From contig JAJDUF010000010.1 of assembly GCA_022826725.1 (NCBI GenBank), positions 372,001-436,000 of the forward strand: a stretch of DNA of 64,000 nt, written 5' to 3'. Position 1 is the first letter of the stretch. Every line of letters starts with the position of its first letter. A model generated the notes under the pieces. The model made no database searches and was not told the DNA's origin. It worked only from the letters and a program-made list of their open reading frames with translations. The DNA is from Chloroflexota bacterium (lineage in GTDB: Bacteria > Chloroflexota > UBA11872 > UBA12225 > JAJDUF01). A program made the translations under genes and the position numbers. Positions 58,774 through 64,000 of this stretch are shown piece after piece.

Positions 58774-59976
58774 TCACCGCGCGGCTGGCCGCCCCGGCAG
58801 ATCCGCCAGCCGTTCAGCGGCCCGGCGGAGCGTCTCCATGCGCTTGGGGAACGAGAAGCGCACGCGCTGACTCCCCGGTCGCTGGCTGTCGGACCGGTCC
58901 GGCGGTGGATAGAAGCTCGTGCCCGGCACGACAGCCAGCCCGCGCTCGCGCACCAGATAGTGGGTCAAGGCAACATCATCGGCAAAATCGAACCGGCTGA
59001 TGTCGGCCATGATGTAGTAGGCGCCGGCCGGCGGCTGGCACCCAAACCCCGCATCTCGCAGGGAGGCCACCAGGTAATCGCGGCGCTGGCGGTAGTCGGA
59101 CAGATAGGCGCGATAGTACGAATTGGGCTGACCGAGCGCAGCGACCGCTGCGGCCTGCAACGGAGCCGGGGCACCGACGGTCAGGAAGTCGTGGATCTTG
59201 CGGATGGCGTCGGTCAGGGGCGGCGGCGCCACCGCATAGCCCACCCGCCAGCCCGTCACGCTGTACGACTTGCCGATCCCGCTGATCATCACCGTGCGCT
59301 CGCGCATGCCGGGCAGCGTTGCCAAGGAAACGTGCTGTCCCTCGTAGACTAGGTGCTCGTAAATCTCGTCGGTGATGGCCAGCGCGTTCCAGCGCTCGCA
59401 CAGTCCCCCGATCAACTCCAGCTCGTCGCGGCTGAACACCTTGCCGGTGGGGTTGTTGGGCGTGTTGATGACGACCGCGCGCGTGCGCGCGCCAAACGCA
59501 GCGGTCAGCTCGTCGGGATCAATGCGCCAGTCCGGTTCGTGGAGGGTGACAAAGCGGGGACTGGCGCCGGCGAGCACGGTATCCGGCCAGTAGTTCTCGT
59601 AGAACGGCTGGAAGATGACCACCTCGTCGCCCGGATTGACCGTCGCCAGGAGTGTGGCGATCATGGCTTCCGTCGCCCCGCAGGTCACGGTGACCTCGCG
59701 GTCCGGATCAACGACCAGCCCCGTCGTGCGGGCCACTTTATCGGCGACGGCTGCCCGCAACGCCGGCGCTCCCCAGGTCACGCTGTACTGGTTGACATCG
59801 TCGCGAATGGCGGCAATGGCGGCTTCCTTGATCTCGGCGGGCGCCGGAAAGTCGGGAAACCCTTGCGCCAGATTGATACCGTCGTCGGGGTGATGGAGGG
59901 CGATGAGCCGGGTCATCTCGCGGATGACCGACTCGGTGAAGTGCTGCGTGCGGTCGGCGACACTCGGCATAGCCAT
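58774..59976 (-). CDS. Class I/II PLP aminotransferase
   Basis: 400 residues from the ATG at 59976 (a second ATG is two codons in); the frame is open to 60123. Fold type I PLP enzyme: GINLAQGFPDFPAP, TCGATEAMIATLLATVNPGD, VVINTPNNPTGKVFSRDELE, AITDEIYEHLVYEGQ and Schiff-base Lys in SGIGKSYSVTGWRVGYA, then the Arg in VRFSFPKR that binds the substrate carboxylate. Layout resembles kynurenine/methionine aminotransferases (YbdL type). It transaminates a hydrophobic or sulfur amino acid. Upstream, the epimerase gene ends 43 bp away on the same strand. Confidence 0.92.
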   Translation of the reverse strand: MAMPSVADRTQHFTESVIREMTRLIALHHPDDGINLAQGFPDFPAPAEIKEAAIAAIRDDVNQYSVTWGAPALRAAVADKVARTTGLVVDPDREVTVTCGATEAMIATLLATVNPGDEVVIFQPFYENYWPDTVLAGASPRFVTLHEPDWRIDPDELTAAFGARTRAVVINTPNNPTGKVFSRDELELIGGLCERWNALAITDEIYEHLVYEGQHVSLATLPGMRERTVMISGIGKSYSVTGWRVGYAVAPPPLTDAIRKIHDFLTVGAPAPLQAAAVAALGQPNSYYRAYLSDYRQRRDYLVASLRDAGFGCQPPAGAYYIMADISRFDFADDVALTHYLVRERGLAVVPGTSFYPPPDRSDSQRPGSQRVRFSFPKRMETLRRAAERLADLPGRPAAR

Positions 59977-60019
59977 AGCCGGATTGTAGCGCAACCGACG
60001 GGGATAGCGGCACAGATGG

Positions 60020-61024
60020 TCACAGCGCGGCAACGGCCTCGTCAACCATGTCGAAGACGGTCCGCCGCGGATTATAGCCCCACGTATCCCGCGCTTTCGC
60101 GGAACTGTGGTACCAGGCGGCACGTGCTATCGGCAGACGCGCCCGCACGTAGCCCAGGCCTAGCTCGGCCGCAATGTACCGCACCAGCTCATCGAGCGAG
60201 AAAGGCGCCGCGCCACTGAGGTTGAACGCTTCCCCGACGGCAGCGGGCGCGTCCAGCACCTGCATACAGCCCGCCGCGATGTCACGGGCATCCGCCCACT
60301 GCCGCACTTCCGGGCGGCCGTCGCGGTCGGCCAGCACGACCAGTTGCTCGGTGCCGTTGTCAAGACCCCGCAGGATCGCCAGCGACTTGGCCTCCTCCAG
60401 CCCGAGGCTGGATGCCCGGGCCAGGTGCTCGGTGGCGGCGCGCAGGAAGAGCCAGCGGGCAAACGTGCTGGTGAGCGTGACCAGCTCGCGCGCATCGGCG
60501 GTGGCCCCAAAGCGCAGGATCGTGACCGGAATGGCGTAGCCGCGCCAGAAGGATAGGCACAGCTCCTCGGCACTCACCTTGCTGGCGCCGTAGACCGTTC
60601 CCGGTATGCGCGGATGGGCCTCGTCTATGGGCAGATAGCAGGCGCCGTGCGTGCCGCCGCGCAAGTACACCGCGTCGCTGCTGGCATAGACGAACCGTCG
60701 GAGGCGCGGCGCGTGGTCGCGCACGGCCATCAGGAGGTTGAACGTGCCCCGGACGTTGTATTCGAAGAACTCCTCGTCCGTGTTGCCGCGTGAGGTCAAC
60801 GCCCCGCCGAGGTGATACACCGCCGCGACGCCGCGCGCTGCCGCCGTCATTGCTTCCGGCGACTCCAACCGCCCAGCCACCTGCTCGACGCCGAGACCGT
60901 CAAGCGCCGCGGCGCGCGGATCACCGGGCACAACGAGGGCACGCACCGTGTGCCCGGCCCGGATCAGCGCCCGTGTCAGATGGGAGCCGATGCGTCCTGT
61001 AGCACCCGTGACGAGAACCAGCAT
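60020..61024 (-). CDS. NAD-dependent epimerase/dehydratase (extended SDR)
   Basis: 334 residues. Rossmann fold with VTGATGRIGSHLTRALIRAG (NAD loop), VYASSDAVYLRG (catalytic Ser) and YGASKVSAEELCLSF (YxxxK at Tyr-Gly-Ala-Ser-Lys). Extended SDRs of this type epimerise, dehydrate or reduce nucleotide sugars; without a nucleotide-binding clue the substrate is open. It is upstream of the aminotransferase, 43 bp away on the same strand, so the two might act on one substrate. Confidence 0.92.
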   Translation of the reverse strand: MLVLVTGATGRIGSHLTRALIRAGHTVRALVVPGDPRAAALDGLGVEQVAGRLESPEAMTAAARGVAAVYHLGGALTSRGNTDEEFFEYNVRGTFNLLMAVRDHAPRLRRFVYASSDAVYLRGGTHGACYLPIDEAHPRIPGTVYGASKVSAEELCLSFWRGYAIPVTILRFGATADARELVTLTSTFARWLFLRAATEHLARASSLGLEEAKSLAILRGLDNGTEQLVVLADRDGRPEVRQWADARDIAAGCMQVLDAPAAVGEAFNLSGAAPFSLDELVRYIAAELGLGYVRARLPIARAAWYHSSAKARDTWGYNPRRTVFDMVDEAVAAL

Positions 61025-61099
61025 CAGGAATCCTCTATGGTCCTGGTCATAGGAGCACCATTCATAACGCCCTGGATGCTCTGTGAGCAGACCCGGCAG

Positions 61100-62128
61100 C
61101 TACGGCCGTGACGCGAGGCCGTCGATCAGGGTATCCAGGTGCATAACGAACTCCAGGGTCACTTCAATGTGCGACCCCAGTGTCTTATAGCGCGGCCAGT
61201 ACCAGTGTCCTTCCGGTTGCTGGGTCCGCACGTACCAGTCACCCATGCGGTAGGTCCAGTGCAGGTACGTATCATCGCCCGTGATCTGGTATAGCAGCGC
61301 ACTGCCCCAGCTACTCTTGCACACCTGGGCATACTTGAACTGGTGCTCGGTCGCACTCATCGAGAACGCCTGGTACCGGCGGGCGAGCGCGAGGTACTCC
61401 TCGCGCGGCTCGACCAAGTAGAGCCGGCACAGAAAGCCGGCCGCAATGCCCCCAATCGTCCAGCGCTGCGGCCGGTCCACCTGGTTCTCCACGAGATAAG
61501 CCGTCCGCTGCTCCAATGGGAATTGGCGGATGGGAGCTTGCTCGGCGCGCGACCAGGCGTAGTAGAAGCGCTCGGGTAGCTCCTCTTGCGCTTCATACAG
61601 GGCGTGCAAGTACCGGTACACACCCCGTGCCGGTTCGAGGGCGCCGGTCTGGAGGCAGGCAAACCCCGGCCCGCACGTATAGGGCAGGTCCATGTAGTCG
61701 CTCTTGCTGCCGTCGGCGAGGCGGTCGTTGGCAAAGCCGCCCGAAAGCGGATCGCGCCAGGAAAGGAGATCGGGCAGCAGCCCATAGCTCAGGTCGTATT
61801 GCAGCGCCATGTGCGCGCCGACAATCAACGCGGAATTGCGGTAGGCATAGGCATCTTCGAAGAGACGATACGGCCCCTCGATCCGACCGTCGGACGTGAG
61901 CATGTGCCGCCTGATCCAGCCGCAGACGGCGCTGGCCGCGGCCATCTCGCCGGTCACGGCGAAGGTCCAGGGCGCGCGGTAGAAGTGATAGCCCTGCTCG
62001 GGCTTGCCGAGCGATCCGTCGTCGTGCAGCTGCCGCAGCAGCCACGCCACACCCCGGCGTTGGGCGGCGCGATAGGCTTCGAGCCTCTCCTGCTTCACCG
62101 GAGCCGCCGACTGCTCGTCTGCCATCAC
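61100..62128 (-). CDS. Alpha/alpha-toroid (terpenoid cyclase/prenyltransferase-like fold) protein
   Basis: 342 residues, almost all helical. Internal repeats typical of the toroid fold appear as RGVAWLLRQLHDDGSLG, DPLSGGFANDRLADG, KSSWGSALLYQITGDD and DWYVRTQQPEGHWYWP. No DxDD or other catalytic motif of squalene-hopene cyclases or of prenyltransferases is seen, so the enzyme activity, if any, is unknown. It is cytoplasmic, with no signal peptide. It follows the DUF433/Myb-like gene with a 1-bp gap, so they are co-transcribed. Confidence 0.7.
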   Translation of the reverse strand: MMADEQSAAPVKQERLEAYRAAQRRGVAWLLRQLHDDGSLGKPEQGYHFYRAPWTFAVTGEMAAASAVCGWIRRHMLTSDGRIEGPYRLFEDAYAYRNSALIVGAHMALQYDLSYGLLPDLLSWRDPLSGGFANDRLADGSKSDYMDLPYTCGPGFACLQTGALEPARGVYRYLHALYEAQEELPERFYYAWSRAEQAPIRQFPLEQRTAYLVENQVDRPQRWTIGGIAAGFLCRLYLVEPREEYLALARRYQAFSMSATEHQFKYAQVCKSSWGSALLYQITGDDTYLHWTYRMGDWYVRTQQPEGHWYWPRYKTLGSHIEVTLEFVMHLDTLIDGLASRP

Positions 62129-62129
62129 A

Positions 62130-62558
62130 TCAGTCCTTTACTAACCCCAGCTTTCCAAGACGACTCCGGATCGCACCTGGCTGGCGTTGGAGTTCAGCGG
62201 CGATATGACTTGTCCGCTTGCCGGCCTCGAATAACTCGGTAAGGTGTGCCTCTTCCTCAGGAGTCCATTTCTCATACGCTCTTGGATGAGATTTGCGGAT
62301 TTCCAACAACCCATTTGGGTGGTAATCCATACTCATACTGGCCGCTATTTTCAGTGCTTCTCTTGCAGCATTGAAGATGTCGGGATAAGTGAAGCTCTCG
62401 TTAGCCTTCAGTATCTGTTCGTAGCTGTGACCCTCCGCGATAAGTTCGAGTATCTTCCGAGCATCGGGGCTTAACTGGAACTCATTCGTGTTGATGCTCG
62501 GAATCTCTTCGCTCGCTCGACGGATATGAAAGGTCAGGCCACCGATTGTGAAGATCAT
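62130..62558 (-). CDS. DUF433-like plus Myb/SANT-like helix-turn-helix protein
   Basis: 142 residues. Middle (~30-68): ARKILELIAEGHSYEQILKA with FTYPDIFNAAREALKIA is a DUF433-type winged HTH, found in antitoxin and regulator proteins. C-terminal (~95-142): KWTPEEEAHLTELFEAGKRT with AAELQRQPGAIRSRLGKLGL is the Myb/SANT-like tri-helical DNA-binding pattern. Two HTH modules suggest a transcription factor. It is 1 bp upstream of the alpha/alpha-toroid gene, which it may regulate. Confidence 0.75.
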   Translation of the reverse strand: MIFTIGGLTFHIRRASEEIPSINTNEFQLSPDARKILELIAEGHSYEQILKANESFTYPDIFNAAREALKIAASMSMDYHPNGLLEIRKSHPRAYEKWTPEEEAHLTELFEAGKRTSHIAAELQRQPGAIRSRLGKLGLVKD

Positions 62559-62608
62559 GGCGTCTACTTGATGTTGCTGGTGCTCACAACTATAGCTGCA
62601 ACGTGTTG

Positions 62609-63544
62609 TCAGAAGTCCAGCACTCGGCGCGGGTTCTCCACCAGGATTGTCCTGACCTCGGCCTCGGTCAGGCCCTCTGCGTGCAGCAGGGGCACAAATT
62701 CGCGTAGCAGGTAGTCGTAGCCATGCCCGCCATGCCAGTGCAACAGCGTGGTCCGGCAGATGTCCATCGAGATCAGCAACTGGTCGAGGTGCCCGGCCCG
62801 GACCAAATTGGCAACGGTGCGGACGCGCTGATGCTCCTCCTGCATACCCGCGCTGGACGGCCAGCCAACGTGATCCACCTGCACGTAGGCGCCGGTCGCG
62901 GCGATGGCTTGCTCGAGACGAATGTCGCGCCGCTCGCCCACGTGCCCGACGATGATCCGCTCGGACGGCACGCCCTCCTCGTGCAGCAGCGCCACCTGCT
63001 CCAACGCCAACTCACCGAAATGGGTCGTATGCGTTGTAATGGCCGCCCCGGTCGCCCGCTGCGCCCGCGCCCCGGCCCGAAACACGCGCTCCTCGGCCGG
63101 CGTGATATGGAAGCGCTCCGTGCCCAGCTCGCCGATAATCCCCGGCTTGACCCCGGTGCCGTCGGCGCCGTCGGCAAACTCGCGGATGATTTGATCGGCG
63201 AGCTGATTGGTGCTCAACTCGTAGATTTCGCGGGGATAGACCCGCTCGCGGTACCAGCCCGCACCCATGATGATCTGCAAGCCGGTGGCCTCGGCCAGCC
63301 GCCGCATGCCCGCGGGGTTGCGACCGGCCCCGCCCGTCGTCACGTCCACGACGGCGTTGCCGCCGGCCTCGCGGTACCGCGCCAGCTCCTCCGCCTGTAA
63401 CTCCTCGTCGTCGAGGATGCCGGTGTAGGTGGTTTGACCACCGGCAGCCCAAAGATCGCAGAGGGTGTGCTCGTGCATCAGGGTGACGCCGAGCGCCTCC
63501 GGGTCAATGGGTCCGGTGACCGTCTGAATGGCCATCGCTGTCAC
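62609..63544 (-). CDS. Phosphotriesterase-like metal hydrolase
   Basis: 311 residues from an ATG at 63544 (another Met is three codons on). Amidohydrolase-superfamily PTE branch: His24 and His26 in LMHEHTL, His172 in TTHTTHFGEL, His201 in VGHVGERRD and Asp261 in ISMDICRTT. The bridging residue is Glu139 (IIGELGTE) where most PTEs and lactonases use a carbamylated Lys; Glu at this site is known from the E. coli Php-like group. Substrate may be a lactone, phosphotriester or related ester. It begins 3 bp after the class III aminotransferase ends, in one transcript. Confidence 0.92.
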   Translation of the reverse strand: MTAMAIQTVTGPIDPEALGVTLMHEHTLCDLWAAGGQTTYTGILDDEELQAEELARYREAGGNAVVDVTTGGAGRNPAGMRRLAEATGLQIIMGAGWYRERVYPREIYELSTNQLADQIIREFADGADGTGVKPGIIGELGTERFHITPAEERVFRAGARAQRATGAAITTHTTHFGELALEQVALLHEEGVPSERIIVGHVGERRDIRLEQAIAATGAYVQVDHVGWPSSAGMQEEHQRVRTVANLVRAGHLDQLLISMDICRTTLLHWHGGHGYDYLLREFVPLLHAEGLTEAEVRTILVENPRRVLDF

Positions 63545-63547
63545 CCC

Positions 63548-64000
63548 TCAAACCGGCTGTGCAACAGCCCGCTGCGACCGCAAGAGCACGGGCGCTGCGG
63601 CCGCGATTGCCGGCTGAAACTCGGCCAATACGCCGCGTAGCTCGCTCGCCAGCAGGTCAATCTCCGCCTCACCCATCACCGTCGAGACGGCCAGTATCCC
63701 GGTGGCCTTGATCCCGCGATTGAGCAACGCCAGGTGGATCAGCCGCTGTATCTCTTTGGCGCCGGCTGCGGCGGTTGGATCGGCGGCTGGCTGCCGCGGC
63801 AGATCGAGCGATACCAGCGAGGCGATGGCGTTCACCTCGAACGCCAGGCCACAGTCAGCGACCACGCCAGCGAGTTTACCGTGGAGGTAGTCGCCGAGGG
63901 CCGCGAGCCGGGCAAAGGCGTCGGGCGTGAGTAGCTCCAGCGAGAACAGCCCCGCCGCCATCGTGAGCGGGTTGCCGTTGAAGGTGCCGGCGTGCGGGAC
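63548..64000 (-). CDS. Class III PLP aminotransferase (glutamate-1-semialdehyde aminomutase-like), N-terminus beyond window
   Basis: The C-terminal part is visible, about 150 residues up to the window edge. HAGTFNGNPLTMAAGLFSLE matches the phosphate-binding/dimer segment of glutamate-1-semialdehyde aminomutase and related omega-aminotransferases (H-[SA]-GTFNGNP). The rest (LGDYLHGKLAGVVADCGL and LIHLALLNRGIKA with GILAVSTVMGEAEID) is the small domain. The PLP Lys lies outside the window. It overlaps no gene and runs into the phosphotriesterase-like gene 3 bp downstream. Whether it is HemL itself or a relative is undecided. Confidence 0.85.
   Translation of the reverse strand, partial: VPHAGTFNGNPLTMAAGLFSLELLTPDAFARLAALGDYLHGKLAGVVADCGLAFEVNAIASLVSLDLPRQPAADPTAAAGAKEIQRLIHLALLNRGIKATGILAVSTVMGEAEIDLLASELRGVLAEFQPAIAAAAPVLLRSQRAVAQPV

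Noticed and set aside
1-64000. tRNA, rRNA, prophage, IS elements or integrase genes
   Set aside because: I looked on both strands for conserved tRNA arms, rRNA segments, transposases and integrases and recognised none; a covariance-model search would be needed to exclude small RNAs.

Overview
The window is about 64 kb of GC-rich bacterial chromosome with 59 protein-coding genes that I can support and no rRNA, tRNA, prophage, IS element or CRISPR array that I could recognise. Several things point to a Chloroflexota-like organism, possibly near Thermomicrobia/Sphaerobacter. These are the high GC content, frequent GTG/TTG starts, Ser/Thr/Pro-rich linkers on secreted proteins, a fused MoaD-ThiF protein beside a JAMM peptidase, and a C-terminal domain on the cohesin-like protein of a kind I associate with Chloroflexota exported proteins. 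This is inference from gene content; no phylogeny was run.

Layout. 1-7.2 kb: a partial TPR protein, a DUF6584-like protein, a Nudix hydrolase, an XRE-HTH protein with a histone-H1-like linker, pdxT/pdxS (vitamin B6), a bifunctional nuclease and aspartate kinase. 7.8-15.8 kb: a large secreted S8 protease ending in a dockerin, a ThDP enzyme, an enolase-superfamily enzyme, a minimal nucleotidyltransferase and a secreted cohesin-like protein. 16-23.4 kb: transaldolase, arsC, a nitroreductase, a zinc alcohol dehydrogenase, and a minus-strand run of M28 lipoprotein peptidase plus two GT9 glycosyltransferases.

23.4-31.2 kb is a plus-strand sulfur locus: Rrf2 regulator, cysteine synthase, MoaD-like/ThiF fusion, PLP lyase, JAMM peptidase and LarE. 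It is followed by a CPBP protease, an acyltransferase and a serine-less alpha/beta hydrolase. 31.4-34.6 kb is uvrA with an extra C-terminal HTH domain. 35.6-41.8 kb holds a same-strand set: a cysteine-hydrolase-like protein, a NodB-like deacetylase, a DegT aminotransferase, a metal amidohydrolase, histidine decarboxylase and a tandem ACT protein. 41.8-46.5 kb is a minus-strand methylmalonyl-CoA module: mutase catalytic subunit, TrmH, epimerase, tandem Nudix and MeaB.

46.5-49.4 kb is a visibly A+T-richer island with a two-gene BcgI-like restriction-modification system. 49.5-64 kb carries a cyclophilin lipoprotein, a PmoA-like protein, an acyl-CoA synthetase, a repeat-rich gap with three 75-bp tandem repeats, a CocE-type hydrolase, an RHH/PIN toxin-antitoxin pair, a DUF1971-globin fusion, a coiled-coil HEPN protein, an aminotransferase, an epimerase, an alpha/alpha-toroid protein with an HTH partner, a phosphotriesterase-like hydrolase and a partial class III aminotransferase.

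Two families of dispersed palindromic repeats run through the intergenic DNA, and members of one have entered coding sequences. The observations I rate highest are the UvrA-HTH fusion with a sister HTH elsewhere in the window, the self-contained sulfur-carrier locus, the dockerin/cohesin pair, the DUF1971-globin fusion and the BcgI-like island.
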